Assembly (NCBI RefSeq): GCF_965228935.1
Contig: NZ_OZ245846.1
Coordinates: 4,898,001 to 4,962,000, forward strand
Reading direction: 5' to 3'
Origin: Ulvibacterium sp965228935
GTDB lineage: Bacteria > Bacteroidota > Bacteroidia > Flavobacteriales > Flavobacteriaceae
DNA: 64,000 nt
The notes beneath the pieces were generated by a model, which was not told the DNA's origin, did no database searches, and saw only the letters and a list, made by a program, of their open reading frames with translations. Shown in pieces: positions 8,296-17,579 of the stretch (the first letter of the stretch is position 1; each line of letters begins with the position of its first letter). The translations under genes were made by a program, and so were the position numbers.

Positions 8296-10800
8296 TTAGT
8301 CCTTTAAGCTCAAAAGGCTTTCCAAGGTGTCAAATTCATAACCGCGTTCTTTAAGGGTCGTTATCAGCTCAACCAGTCTGGAATAGAACTTGTCGGTGCG
8401 ATCGGACTCCGTACCGATATGCGAGAGCAACATAAACCCGTTTAATCCCTCTTTTTCCTCAAAGGTCAAAATAGATTGCATAATACGATCCGTACTTCGG
8501 TAATTGTCCATTTTTGGAGTAGTGTAGTCCGCGTGTGAAAGCGTCCCCGGGGTATAATTGATAACGGCGATTTCCATTTGATCGGCCCACTGCGTAATGA
8601 TTTCATCGTTCCACTCATACGGGGGTAAGAAATACGGCGCGTCCTTGATGCCGTATTTTTCCATTTCCTCGTAATTGGCCTTCAAATCGGCTTTAAACTC
8701 TTCCTGGCTTACCAATCGCTTTTTTTCCTCCCAATCGTTGTACAGCAGATGCTTATCGGAATGTGCCCCGAGATAGTGCCCCTGATCTTTTGCTTTTTCA
8801 ATGAGGGGAGCAAACTTCTTGTTTCTATAAAAGTTTCCGGTAAAGAAGAACGAGGCTTTGATGCCATGTTTTTCCAGGACCTTAAGAATTTCTTCCCCAC
8901 CATCGGCATATTCATCCCCGGAGAACATCAAATTTATTTTTCTTTCCGACTTATCCCCTCGAATAATCGCGCCGCTTTGATCATAGGTATACTGCTTTTT
9001 ACGGTGGCCTCCCGTAATACTTGCATTTTCCAAGGACGAAAGATAATAGACCAAACAGGCTGTACCGTCCATGGTGGGTTCGTTGGTGGAAAAACTACCC
9101 ACATCATCCTGATAGACCACCAAATCCGATTGAAATTCCGCATACTCATCCTCATCGTGAAGTTCAACCCCAATAAGACTGTTGGCTATGGAACCATAAA
9201 CCGGTCCATCGATCAGACCCCCATAGGTTTGATATCCCTCTAAATGATTGAGGGAAGAATGGGGATCTACAGGGTAATCTCCGTTTTTGGGGAGCCCTAC
9301 AACCATAGAGGTACCCCAAATGTTGCAGCCAAAAAGCCAATCGCGTAGGGCGGCTTCCATTTCAAGATACGTATCATCTCCGGTCAACTGATGGTATAGT
9401 TTGCATTGGGTCACCGCTGCGGTTACCAAATTGTTGGAGCACCATACAAAGGGAACGCCCATATAGAAGGGGTTGTCCTTCCCTCGCTCGTGCAATAAAC
9501 GCAAACCCATGTCATAATACGAAGCGACGGTCTCCTTTTCCTGCGATTTTAGGGCCGTTGCCAGTTCGTTATGTCCGGCGTTCAAGAAGGGATAATACTG
9601 ATAGTGCACTACCGTATCACGTCCGATCCAGGGCGTAATCTTTTCTTCGGAAGCATAATGAAGGGCCTTTTGCTTATAATTTTCGTCCTGCGTCAGCTTG
9701 TACAGACTGCTCGCCGCCAGTTCCATATCATCCATCCAGTTGTCCTCTTCATAAAAATAGGGTGCACTGCCCGGTGCGGTCTGGCTAACTCCTGGATTTT
9801 TTTCACCAAAGTCATAAGCGTCCTTGGCACGTTTTGGCAGGTCATCCGTATATCCCGGATAAAAATCATTCAAGACCGAGGCACCCAAGGCAAAGGCCGA
9901 AGCATACTTACCGGCCGTGGATGCTACACCGGTAGAACGGTTTTTGTATTGTAATACGCCTTGTTTTTCGCCACTGGCCAAGTATACGGGTCGCCCCTTT
10001 CGTTTCGGATCATACACCACGGAATCCTCATTGGGCAATCGGTAACCGACATGATCCCGATCATCTGCAATTTGATTGTAAAACTCCGTGGGAGACGGAT
10101 TCATCTTTTTAAGCCAATCCATGCCCCATTTGGCTTCATCGATAATATCCGGAATGCCATTGGGCCCCGGTAAGCCATTGGCCCTATGGGCATCGCCAAA
10201 AGCTTCGGGATTGTCCCGGTACGATAGCAACAACTGGAAAACGGCATTGGCGGAGGTAGCGGTATATTGCAGATAATCCGTGGCATCATGCCATCCTCCG
10301 GTCACATCAATCCGTTCTCCCTCTCTTTCAGGGTTGTACAGTATGTATCCGTCATCCAAATGACAGGAGTCGGTCAAAAACGGGTTATATCCACAGCGCT
10401 GTTGGCGCATGTATTCCAAAAGGAAATCCGCAGAATGGTCATAGACATCCGCATTGATTCGAAATACCGGGGATTGCGTACTATTCACTTTAAGATAGTA
10501 AGTGCCCGGTGTTCGGTATTCGCTAAAATTTAAGCGGTAAGCGCTTGTAAAGGGTCCGTAGGCACCTTTTGATTCTGGTGTGGATGAGACGTATACCTCT
10601 TTGTCCGTCTCGGCATCGTAAAGCGAGAACGAATTGACCGAAGTAGCCTCCTTTTCCGCGAAAACCGCCACTTTAATACTTTCCGGTAAATATCCCAATT
10701 GATTTATCCGAACAACGGCCACTCCCGATTTTTCGGTAGTGCGATTCTGGACGCAGGATATGATTAGGATTACGCCAAGGAGGACGACATACTTTTTCAT
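8296..10800 (-). CDS. Lipoprotein with CelD_N, GH9 and polysaccharide deacetylase domains
   Basis: An 834-residue lipoprotein (LIISC lipobox, Cys16). Residues about 28-110 form a CelD_N Ig-like domain (RINQLGYLPES). Residues about 120-600 are GH9, with the catalytic base motif DATD in GGWHDATDYLQY and the acid in TNEPTMDG. Residues about 620-834 are a NodB/CE4 fold with metal site GAHSDKH and LPPYEW, although the usual TFDDG is replaced by MFSGDEYADGG. GH9 enzymes of this type include exo-glucosaminidases of chitin pathways. A deacetylase on the same chain would suit chitin oligomers that are first deacetylated and then cut. It sits 47 bp from the NagX-like gene. Confidence 0.85.
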   Translation of the reverse strand: MKKYVVLLGVILIISCVQNRTTEKSGVAVVRINQLGYLPESIKVAVFAEKEATSVNSFSLYDAETDKEVYVSSTPESKGAYGPFTSAYRLNFSEYRTPGTYYLKVNSTQSPVFRINADVYDHSADFLLEYMRQQRCGYNPFLTDSCHLDDGYILYNPEREGERIDVTGGWHDATDYLQYTATSANAVFQLLLSYRDNPEAFGDAHRANGLPGPNGIPDIIDEAKWGMDWLKKMNPSPTEFYNQIADDRDHVGYRLPNEDSVVYDPKRKGRPVYLASGEKQGVLQYKNRSTGVASTAGKYASAFALGASVLNDFYPGYTDDLPKRAKDAYDFGEKNPGVSQTAPGSAPYFYEEDNWMDDMELAASSLYKLTQDENYKQKALHYASEEKITPWIGRDTVVHYQYYPFLNAGHNELATALKSQEKETVASYYDMGLRLLHERGKDNPFYMGVPFVWCSNNLVTAAVTQCKLYHQLTGDDTYLEMEAALRDWLFGCNIWGTSMVVGLPKNGDYPVDPHSSLNHLEGYQTYGGLIDGPVYGSIANSLIGVELHDEDEYAEFQSDLVVYQDDVGSFSTNEPTMDGTACLVYYLSSLENASITGGHRKKQYTYDQSGAIIRGDKSERKINLMFSGDEYADGGEEILKVLEKHGIKASFFFTGNFYRNKKFAPLIEKAKDQGHYLGAHSDKHLLYNDWEEKKRLVSQEEFKADLKANYEEMEKYGIKDAPYFLPPYEWNDEIITQWADQMEIAVINYTPGTLSHADYTTPKMDNYRSTDRIMQSILTFEEKEGLNGFMLLSHIGTESDRTDKFYSRLVELITTLKERGYEFDTLESLLSLKD

Positions 10801-10870
10801 AATGAGTTGAAATTTAGAAATGCGGTTTTTAATGGTATGGGCTATGATCTAATGCATTTTGCAAGTTAGG

Positions 10871-11632
10871 CTATACAGAAGCTACTCTTCTTTTGTATTC
10901 CTTTAGGGCATCCGCCAATCGTTGTTTTGAGGTGGAATCGCCCGGGATGTTATGGGAGGGGTGGATGTGTAATTTAACACCCCTATCCGCCAATATTTCG
11001 GCCACTGTGGTTACGGTCATCCATACGGTAGTGACAAAGGCCATGGTGGAAACCGGTCCAATTTTATCAATATGGTTTTTTAAGTGGACTGATGCATCCT
11101 CCGAAGGTGCACAAGAATCCACTACCAAATCCGCCAATTCGAACAAGGTCTTTCCACAGGAATGTTTTGTGGTCTTGCCCCGGGCCTCCGCCGCGGAGCC
11201 GAAGACGATTACTTTCATCCCTTTTTCCTTGGCCTCGAGGGCAATATCGATATTTACGGCGTTTACACCGGTATGTGAAAACAGCCACATGGTATCCTCT
11301 TTGTCAAAATTATGGCCCTTCATGATTTCCCGTCCATAACCTTCCACCCTTTCCAGGAAAATGAATTGATCTACCCCCATTTGACCGGTAATGTTGGTAA
11401 AGAATGTCAATGGCAGTTCAACAATAGGGTGAAACCCGACAAAACCACCAATCCTAGGGTACATTTCCTCGATAGGGAGGGTGGCATGGCCACATCCGAA
11501 AGTATGTACCCATTTTCCTTTTTCTATGGAATCGGCCATAATAACGGCAACCTTTTTAATGTTTTCCATTTGGGTACTTTCTATTTTATCCATTACGTTT
11601 CTGGCATTATCCAGCCATTGCTTTGCTAACAT
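10871..11632 (-). CDS. SIS-domain phosphosugar-binding protein
   Basis: A 253-residue cytoplasmic protein of the COG4821 SIS type. The SIS fold is seen from VHTFGCGHATLPIEEMYPR (phosphosugar loop) to WLFSHTGVNAVNIDIA and VIVFGS. Members bind or isomerise phosphorylated sugars. It lies 11 bp after the MFS gene and 70 bp before the GH9 gene on the same strand, so it may act on the product of the ROK kinase in the same operon. The fold is clear; the reaction is unknown. Confidence 0.82.
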   Translation of the reverse strand: MLAKQWLDNARNVMDKIESTQMENIKKVAVIMADSIEKGKWVHTFGCGHATLPIEEMYPRIGGFVGFHPIVELPLTFFTNITGQMGVDQFIFLERVEGYGREIMKGHNFDKEDTMWLFSHTGVNAVNIDIALEAKEKGMKVIVFGSAAEARGKTTKHSCGKTLFELADLVVDSCAPSEDASVHLKNHIDKIGPVSTMAFVTTVWMTVTTVAEILADRGVKLHIHPSHNIPGDSTSKQRLADALKEYKRRVASV

Positions 11633-11643
11633 AAAATTGAATT

Positions 11644-12813
11644 TTAACTTATTTTGGAATTATATTTCTTGTGTGTGATATACAGTAAGACGAGCACCAT
11701 AAGTACAGCGGTCAGAATAAGATAGGGGAACACTCCAGTACCTTGATATTGTGAAACTTGGCCCATCAAATAATTCGTTAGGACATTTCCGATAAGGGCA
11801 ATGGTAATCACAATACTGAAGGCCGTACCTGAAAGGTGGGTATATAACTGGCCGATATAGCCCAGAATAACAGGGAATCCTGCTGCCAGGCCTACCCCCA
11901 TGGCCAACATTCCGGCTATAAATAGGGCATATGAAGCTCCGTACAGTAGTATTAGGCCTCCTATAAAGACAATGACAAAACCAACGACCATTACCTTTAA
12001 GGGAGGGAACATGCGGAGAATCTTACCGAGTGCGATTCGGGTAATTGTAATGGCCCCAACGAACGAGGACAGGATAAACAATGCGTTGGCGGACTTTATT
12101 TCCTTTATGGTTTCCAGATAGGTAGTAGTCCAGTTATTGGTCAGTCCCTCGATGCCACTTTGAAAAAATAGGATAAAGCCGAATAAGAGCAATACGGGAT
12201 CTTTTACCATTTTCGGCCCTTCTTGGATAGGAAGTCCCTTGGTTTCTGCTGATTTTGGAAAACGAATCATCAAAAAGAAAAGAAGCGGCAGAGTAATAAG
12301 GGCACCCAGCAGGGCGAAAATGGTCTCAAAGGAATACAGCACTTTCCATATACCCAAAATAACAGGGGTTCCCAAGGCCCCTATTCCAAAGAAAACACCC
12401 AATAGGCTAAGATTTGCGCTATGGTTCTCTTCGCTGATCTCCGAAACAATGGCATTGGTAGTACCGTTCAATATTCCCCCACCAAGACCGATACAGAAAA
12501 CGGACGCCTGCAAGAAAATTGTGCTTTTGGCGAACACGATGCCTTCAAGCCCCAGTAAGGTAAAAATACTCCCTGCGATTAAGATTTTTTTGTAGGACAA
12601 CCAATCGATCAATGGTCCAAAGACTAGGGAGCCCATCAAAATACCCAAGGGCAGCAGAGTGGTCAAAAATCCGGTTTGGGCTTCGTTCAATACAAACTTC
12701 CCGGTAACTTCGGGAAGAATGGATCCCAAGGATATCATCACGACTCCAAAAAGCAACATCCCAATGCAGGCTGCGGTAAATACATAACTTTTGTGATACC
12801 CCTTATTCGTCAT
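11644..12813 (-). CDS. MFS sugar transporter
   Basis: A 389-residue permease with about 12 transmembrane helices. The loop between helices 2 and 3 reads GPLIDWLSYKKIL, a variant of the MFS G-x3-D-R/K signature. The overall arrangement resembles FucP/NagP-like sugar importers of Bacteroidetes. The start overlaps the end of the ROK kinase gene by 11 bp, which indicates translational coupling. It probably imports the (amino)sugar released by the downstream GH9 enzyme, with the kinase trapping it inside. Substrate is inferred from context. Confidence 0.85.
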   Translation of the reverse strand: MTNKGYHKSYVFTAACIGMLLFGVVMISLGSILPEVTGKFVLNEAQTGFLTTLLPLGILMGSLVFGPLIDWLSYKKILIAGSIFTLLGLEGIVFAKSTIFLQASVFCIGLGGGILNGTTNAIVSEISEENHSANLSLLGVFFGIGALGTPVILGIWKVLYSFETIFALLGALITLPLLFFLMIRFPKSAETKGLPIQEGPKMVKDPVLLLFGFILFFQSGIEGLTNNWTTTYLETIKEIKSANALFILSSFVGAITITRIALGKILRMFPPLKVMVVGFVIVFIGGLILLYGASYALFIAGMLAMGVGLAAGFPVILGYIGQLYTHLSGTAFSIVITIALIGNVLTNYLMGQVSQYQGTGVFPYLILTAVLMVLVLLYITHKKYNSKIS

Positions 12814-13789
12814 GCACTTGGTCGTTTAGGGTAGTAAGGGCCAAGTATCCGGCACCGATTAAACCTGCGTTACCCCCTAAGGCCGAAGTTTCCAGTTGGA
12901 TTTCTTCAATGGAAAGGGGTTGTGCCCACTGCTTTGCCTCCTCCAATATGCGGTCCAAAAATTGGTCGGCAGGTCCAAAGACCCCTCCACCGAAAATTAC
13001 CTTTCTGGGATTGAATAGGCTTACAAGATTAGCCAAGGCCATCCCCCAATACCCGATAGCTTTTTCGATGACCTCAACGGCGACTGAATCTTGTTTTTCA
13101 TACGCATCGAAAACGTGATGTGCCGTAATTTGATCCGTTGGAACGGCATCCAAAAGACTGGTTACTGTTCGGTTTTTTTCCAATAGTTCTACGGCACCCC
13201 GTGCGATACCGTCACCGGATGCATAATGTTCCAGGTTACCCCAGGCATCATACTTTTCATCGTAAGGGGGTTCCAACGCCATCCAGCCAATGGCTCCGGC
13301 AACACCTCCACTACCATTGATAATTCTCCCACCCGATAGTATTCCGGCACCTATACCCGTGCCTACCGCGATAAAAATTGCATCGGCACAATCTTTGGCG
13401 CAACCTTTCCAGACCTCTCCCAGGATGTAGCAAGATCGGTCGCTCTCCAAAACGATATGTATGGATTGATCGTCCAGGTACTTCTTAAGTTCGTCCTGAA
13501 GAGGAATATGGTTCCAATCCGGAATGTTGGGGGCCCAAACGGTTTTCTTGATAGCATCGTAGATGCCGGGGACACAGGCCCCAATAGCGACTACCTTGTA
13601 AGTCCAACCTTCTGCATGATCCATCAGCGATTGCATCATAGTACCGATTAAAGCAATGACCTCCTCCCCTTTTCTTCTGGCCAAGGGCTGCACTTCCTTA
13701 TGCAATAGGTCCCCATGATGATGAAACAAGGCGGCCGAAATCTTGGTTCCACCAATATCAATACCGATTACCGTAGGCGTTCTTTTCAT
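12803..13789 (-). CDS. ROK-family sugar kinase
   Basis: A 328-residue kinase with the ROK/ASKHA phosphate-1 motif GIDIGGTKISAAL near the N-terminus, and the second ATP-binding region GTGIGAGILSGGRI. The usual ROK zinc site (ExGH plus a CxCGxxGC loop) is missing: the sequence reads GAIGWMALE and then AWGNLEHYASG, with neither the His nor the Cys ligands. The protein may fold without zinc. It is the first structural gene behind the DeoR regulator and overlaps the transporter gene. Phosphorylation of an amino sugar is likely but not proven. Confidence 0.85.
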   Translation of the reverse strand: MKRTPTVIGIDIGGTKISAALFHHHGDLLHKEVQPLARRKGEEVIALIGTMMQSLMDHAEGWTYKVVAIGACVPGIYDAIKKTVWAPNIPDWNHIPLQDELKKYLDDQSIHIVLESDRSCYILGEVWKGCAKDCADAIFIAVGTGIGAGILSGGRIINGSGGVAGAIGWMALEPPYDEKYDAWGNLEHYASGDGIARGAVELLEKNRTVTSLLDAVPTDQITAHHVFDAYEKQDSVAVEVIEKAIGYWGMALANLVSLFNPRKVIFGGGVFGPADQFLDRILEEAKQWAQPLSIEEIQLETSALGGNAGLIGAGYLALTTLNDQVHDE

Positions 13790-13814
13790 GAAATCGCAGC
13801 GTATTCGATATAAA

Positions 13815-13868
13815 TATATTCAATAATGAATATAAAATGCAAAATATATTTACAAACATGCAAAAAAA
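13815..13868 (-). promoter_or_regulatory. Operator region upstream of ROK operon
   Basis: A perfect inverted repeat (TATATTCA-ATAA-TGAATATA, 13815-13834) lies 26 bp before the kinase start. Beside it are two copies of a TGCAAAA motif (AATGCAAAAT at 13836, ACATGCAAAAAAA at 13856). Very similar motifs occur in front of the DeoR gene, so these are candidate operators for that regulator. The AT-rich block also contains TATTTTG on the minus strand, which could be the -7 element. Confidence 0.5.
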
Positions 13869-13944
13869 CGGCAAATTTAAGATTGGTCAGGTATCTGGCA
13901 TAATCCAGACAGAAATCCATAGCGGAGGCGGAAATACGATTGGA

Positions 13945-14694
13945 TCAGCGTAATTGAATCCCTGCTTCGGCAAATTCGGCCAACCTGTCGTCCGTTGGAT
14001 CCAACTCCGTAATCAGTAATCCGATTTCAGAGGGTCTGCAAATGGCATAGGGCTGTCGCCGTCCCAATTTGTTTGAAGTAGCTAACGAGATAACCCTATC
14101 GGATGCGGCTATAATGGCTCTTTTAATCAGGGAAACTTCATACGAACCTTCGGTTATTCCCTCAAGAGGGCCTATGCTTCCCGTGCCTAGAAAGCATAAA
14201 TCCACATGAATATTGGAGAATTTGTTCACGACTTCATTTCCTAAACTCACCATGGATTTTTTCTCGATTTTCCCTCCCAAAAAAATAATCTCGATTCCCG
14301 GATGTTCCGTCAGTTCCATGGCTATGGGCAAACAATAGGTAAAGACTGTGGCCTTTAAATCCTTTGGGATACTCCGGGCAAAGGCGAGATTAGTGGTGCC
14401 ATCGCTTATAATAATTGTCATTCCATTTTGCAACAGGCCTGAGGCCTTTTTCGCGATACGATTTTTTTCCTCCTGATTTTTTACGACGTTGTCGTTGTAG
14501 TAATATAATTTTTGAATGGACGAAATTGCGCCACCATGCACTTTGGAAAGTAGTCCCTTTTGGGCCATTTCATTGAGATCTCGTCGAATCGTATCCTCGG
14601 ACACCAAGAGTTTTTCGGCCAATTGTAAGGTAGCCACCTTACCTTCCAACTGTAGTTTTTCGAGAATTACCTCCTGTCTTTTGTCTTTTTGCAT
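13945..14694 (-). CDS. DeoR-family transcriptional regulator
   Basis: A 249-residue repressor-type regulator. The N-terminal winged HTH is typical of DeoR (LQLAEKLLVSEDTIRRDLNEM, then GLLSKVHGGA), followed by the DeoRC phosphosugar-sensing domain (IISDGTTNLAFA, IIFLGGKIEKKS, FLGTGSI). These regulators usually respond to a phosphorylated sugar made by their own pathway. The gene is the first of the amino-sugar run and is separated from the kinase by 155 bp that carry repeats shared with its own upstream region. This suggests autoregulation and control of the operon. Confidence 0.9.
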   Translation of the reverse strand: MQKDKRQEVILEKLQLEGKVATLQLAEKLLVSEDTIRRDLNEMAQKGLLSKVHGGAISSIQKLYYYNDNVVKNQEEKNRIAKKASGLLQNGMTIIISDGTTNLAFARSIPKDLKATVFTYCLPIAMELTEHPGIEIIFLGGKIEKKSMVSLGNEVVNKFSNIHVDLCFLGTGSIGPLEGITEGSYEVSLIKRAIIAASDRVISLATSNKLGRRQPYAICRPSEIGLLITELDPTDDRLAEFAEAGIQLR

Positions 14695-14722
14695 GTATAC
14701 CTAATAAGGCTTCAAATGTACG

Positions 14723-14757
14723 ATTTTGCATGAAAATGTAGAAAACATGCAGAAAAA
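14723..14757 (-). promoter_or_regulatory. Candidate DeoR operator in front of its own gene
   Basis: ATTTTGCATG (14723) and ACATGCAGAAAAA (14745) form a near-inverted pair 28 bp upstream of the regulator start, and a third related string, AGTGCAAAAAAG, follows at 14767. The core CATGCA(A/G)AAA matches the strings before the ROK kinase gene, as expected of a regulator that controls both promoters. Confidence 0.45.
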
Positions 14758-14801
14758 GTGGGAAATAGTGCAAAAAAGACGTACTCAGGTAAGACTGTAG
14801 T

Positions 14802-15242
14802 TTATGGGTTTACCTTAATGAATAAAAATCCAGCTCCATCCCAAGGGCGTGCGTCCGAAATTAGTTCCGTATCACAAACACGGATCGAGCCATTTAAATA
14901 CGCTGTATTTTTTGGTTCAACAGATACGAAGAACCCTCCATATGATTCCAAAAACTCCCAAGTCCCTTCTTCTATGGTTTCTAAATCTTCCCTTACCGAA
15001 AATGTTCCATCAGAGGCAAAACTGACCATGATATTTTTGTCGGCTTCACGTATCCCCGGATTGGCACAAAATCCACAGTCGCTTTTTGTCCATCTCCAAG
15101 TTCCTATCAATTTAGCAGCGGTACGTTGGACATCGGTAACAGTTCCATCTGCCTCACACGTTCCAAAAGAATTCTCATTTTGAGATTCCTTTTCGCATGA
15201 AGCAAGGAAGAGGATAAAAAGCGATAGGAAAAAGAGCCGCAT
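14802..15242 (-). CDS. Small lipoprotein with lipocalin-like domain
   Basis: A 146-residue lipoprotein with signal and lipobox FLASC (Cys16). The mature part has the KLIGTWRWTKSD start and GTWEF block typical of the lipocalin-like beta-barrels that are common in Bacteroidetes lipoproteins. Several cysteines (CEAD, CGFC, CDTE) could form disulfides. It faces away from the DeoR operon's promoter region and has no close partner. Function unknown. Confidence 0.75.
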   Translation of the reverse strand: MRLFFLSLFILFLASCEKESQNENSFGTCEADGTVTDVQRTAAKLIGTWRWTKSDCGFCANPGIREADKNIMVSFASDGTFSVREDLETIEEGTWEFLESYGGFFVSVEPKNTAYLNGSIRVCDTELISDARPWDGAGFLFIKVNP

Positions 15243-15470
15243 ACTGAAGTGTATTATCCATTACCCAATAGATACATGGAGGGCTTGGAGGTTGCTTTAA
15301 ACGAATCGTTTTTAACTTAAAAAAAGAAATTCAAATAATAGGGGATGGTCCACTTGGTTTTAACGAATAGTCGTGTAACCCCCTTTCTTTTAGACTGAAT
15401 TTCATCGAATGTTCCCATGCCTGGACAATATGGATTTCGCTTTTGGCGTTTTCCAGTCAAAATCCAAATC

Positions 15471-16244
15471 ATGAGAACCGTACTTATCCTATGCTTGATT
15501 GTCGTGTTTGCTTTCCCGTCCTGTAGCAATGAGGAGGCCTCCTTGGAAGAACAGCTAACGGGAGATAATACGGAACAGGAGGATGGGCAAAAACCCAAAG
15601 AACCTGGAAATGAATGTCCTAGTTCGGTCGGATTCGTTTTTGAGGAAAAGGACGGTATCATATCCATTGAATTTGAAGACAATAATTTCCCGGAAGGTTG
15701 GGTGTTGAAAAATGATGCAGCTGATGTTTCTGGTGACGGCTATATGCAATGGGAGGGTGATGCCAGTATGGGCAATCCAGGTAATGGAATGGCAAGCTTT
15801 CCTGTTAGGGTCAGTGATATCGGCACCTATCGATTCACATGGCATTCGTCCTACCGAAAAGGAGACAATGGAACGGAACACAATGATTCCTGGTTGCGTT
15901 TTCCCGATGCCCAGGACTTCTTTGGAATGAAAGATGGCGGTAGCAGGGTCTATCCCGATGGTTCCGGGAAGGAGCCCAATCCCAACGGGGCCTCAAAAGA
16001 TGGTTGGTTCAAGGTATACCGGAGCGGTGATGACAACGCTTTTAAATGGCAGGCCCGGACTTCGGACCACGACGCCCATGATATTTACGTAACCTTCGAT
16101 CTACCCGGTGTGTATCTCATGGAAATCGCGGCCCGTTCGGATTTTCACGCCATAGACCGGATTTTGCTTCATAAAGAAGGTGTTTCCGAAAACGAGGCAC
16201 TGTCCCAAGCGGATAATTTTAGTGTTAAGGAAACCTGCGACTAG
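15471..16244 (+). CDS. Lipoprotein with carbohydrate-binding-like beta-sandwich
   Basis: The frame opens at 15417, but the ATG at 15471 gives a proper lipoprotein signal (LILCLIVVFAFPSCSN). An acidic linker rich in Glu and Asp is followed by one beta-sandwich of about 190 residues, with blocks GYMQWEGD, GTYRFTWHSSYR, NDSWLRFPD and DRILLHK. This resembles the carbohydrate-binding modules attached to marine agarases and GH115-like enzymes. No catalytic domain is present, so it may be a stand-alone surface glycan-binding lipoprotein. The resemblance is by eye and the ligand is unknown. Confidence 0.65.
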   Translation: MRTVLILCLIVVFAFPSCSNEEASLEEQLTGDNTEQEDGQKPKEPGNECPSSVGFVFEEKDGIISIEFEDNNFPEGWVLKNDAADVSGDGYMQWEGDASMGNPGNGMASFPVRVSDIGTYRFTWHSSYRKGDNGTEHNDSWLRFPDAQDFFGMKDGGSRVYPDGSGKEPNPNGASKDGWFKVYRSGDDNAFKWQARTSDHDAHDIYVTFDLPGVYLMEIAARSDFHAIDRILLHKEGVSENEALSQADNFSVKETCD

Positions 16245-16363
16245 GAGATTCACACCTAATCGGCAACTTAGCATAAAAAGGGTTTTTGTTCTTACGTTTT
16301 TTCCTTTGCAACCCTATACTCGTTTCATTCAATTTGTTCGGACTTCCAAACGAAAATACCTTT

Positions 16364-17371
16364 TCAGTTTTGTAATTCTTCCGAAAGTTGAATGATCTCT
16401 TTACAAATAATATCCGCATTTTCCTTTTGGATAAAAATGGTAAAATGGCCCCCATCCATAAAGAATACCTTGCCGTTTTTAGAAAAAGAGGCCATTTCTT
16501 CCTGCATCTTTCGTCGATTGGTCCCCATCTTTTTCGGGTTCATACCCATTTTCCTGAGGGCTTTCTCGTTGATATGGGTTCCGGCAAAAACCCTTATCGG
16601 TAAGGTATCCGTTACCATTATTCTTTTGGACATTTCTTCCAATGCGATATGCCACTCTTCTTCTTTTATGGAACCCCAAAGATATTTTCCGTCTACAAAG
16701 TAGTCGTGATAACGATCGGTAATTTCCTTGGGTACCCCTGGTGCCCGCATGATAGCATTCCCGAAAATTGTCACATATAAATCCAAGACCCCTAAATCCC
16801 CTAAAACGGCTCCAGCGTATAACGCTGGCATTAACCAACCCGAGGAAGGCGGCCAGGGCAGTCGTTCACGTTCATCCGGATGCCCGGAATCCAAAAAAAC
16901 CAAGGCGGCCACTTCGTTCGGATACAATTTTTTAAATACACGGATGTAATGTCCCCCATGGGAGTGACCGGCCATGATATAGGGTGGTGATTCTCCTGTC
17001 CTTACCAATAAAGCGTGAAGTTCGCGCGCAACGGTTTCAGGGTCCCGTGGTGTATCGCTTAATTCACTATAACCAATCCCGGCGCGATCATAACGTACCA
17101 CACGCATGCTATCCTTAAGCCCTTCACTCAGCCAATGATAGTATTCGCTATGCCCTGCTGCCCCTGCTTCAATGACGAAGGTGGGTTTATCGTTTTTTTC
17201 CCCGGTACTATGGACATGTAGTTTGAAACCTCCAATATCGACAAGTTTTCCAGGAGGTACCGGTCTGTCCCTAAACAGTCGAAAGCCCAATCCTACCAAA
17301 ATAAGTAACAGTAGTAGTGAAGTAATCGACAAGCCAATCCATTTTAATATCTTCAAGATCATCCGTATCAT
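16364..17371 (-). CDS. Membrane-anchored alpha/beta hydrolase
   Basis: 335 residues with an N-terminal transmembrane segment (about 12-32) followed by an alpha/beta hydrolase fold. The nucleophile elbow is AGHSHGGHY, the acid is probably within FLDSGHPDE or further on, and MDGGHFTIF carries the catalytic His. The family contains lipases, haloperoxidase-like and prolyl-peptidase-like enzymes. It stands alone, convergent with the lipoprotein gene upstream and divergent from the histidine kinase. Substrate unknown. Confidence 0.8.
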   Translation of the reverse strand: MIRMILKILKWIGLSITSLLLLLILVGLGFRLFRDRPVPPGKLVDIGGFKLHVHSTGEKNDKPTFVIEAGAAGHSEYYHWLSEGLKDSMRVVRYDRAGIGYSELSDTPRDPETVARELHALLVRTGESPPYIMAGHSHGGHYIRVFKKLYPNEVAALVFLDSGHPDERERLPWPPSSGWLMPALYAGAVLGDLGVLDLYVTIFGNAIMRAPGVPKEITDRYHDYFVDGKYLWGSIKEEEWHIALEEMSKRIMVTDTLPIRVFAGTHINEKALRKMGMNPKKMGTNRRKMQEEMASFSKNGKVFFMDGGHFTIFIQKENADIICKEIIQLSEELQN

Positions 17372-17567
17372 AGTTCGGTATTTCGTTAATTCCGTCCAAA
17401 CCTAGATTCACTTGGAAACATCTTGAAATTCTTTTGATGAACCCACTAAAAAACGATACACATTTAGGTAAATCGCGGATCAATACGATTCGATCAAAAA
17501 AACATAGTGTTCGACCCAAAATGCGTTGTATTGGTCAAAGAGATTATAAGACGCGTATCAATAATGC

Positions 17568-17575
17568 TAAGTTTG
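17568..17575 (+). promoter_or_regulatory. -7 promoter element (TAAGTTTG) of the kinase operon
   Basis: A perfect match to the Bacteroidetes -7 element TAnnTTTG ends 4 nt before the ATG of the histidine kinase. Transcription should begin at or next to the start codon, so the mRNA would be leaderless or nearly so. No clear -33 TTTG is seen at the usual distance. Confidence 0.5.
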
Positions 17576-17579
17576 TATT

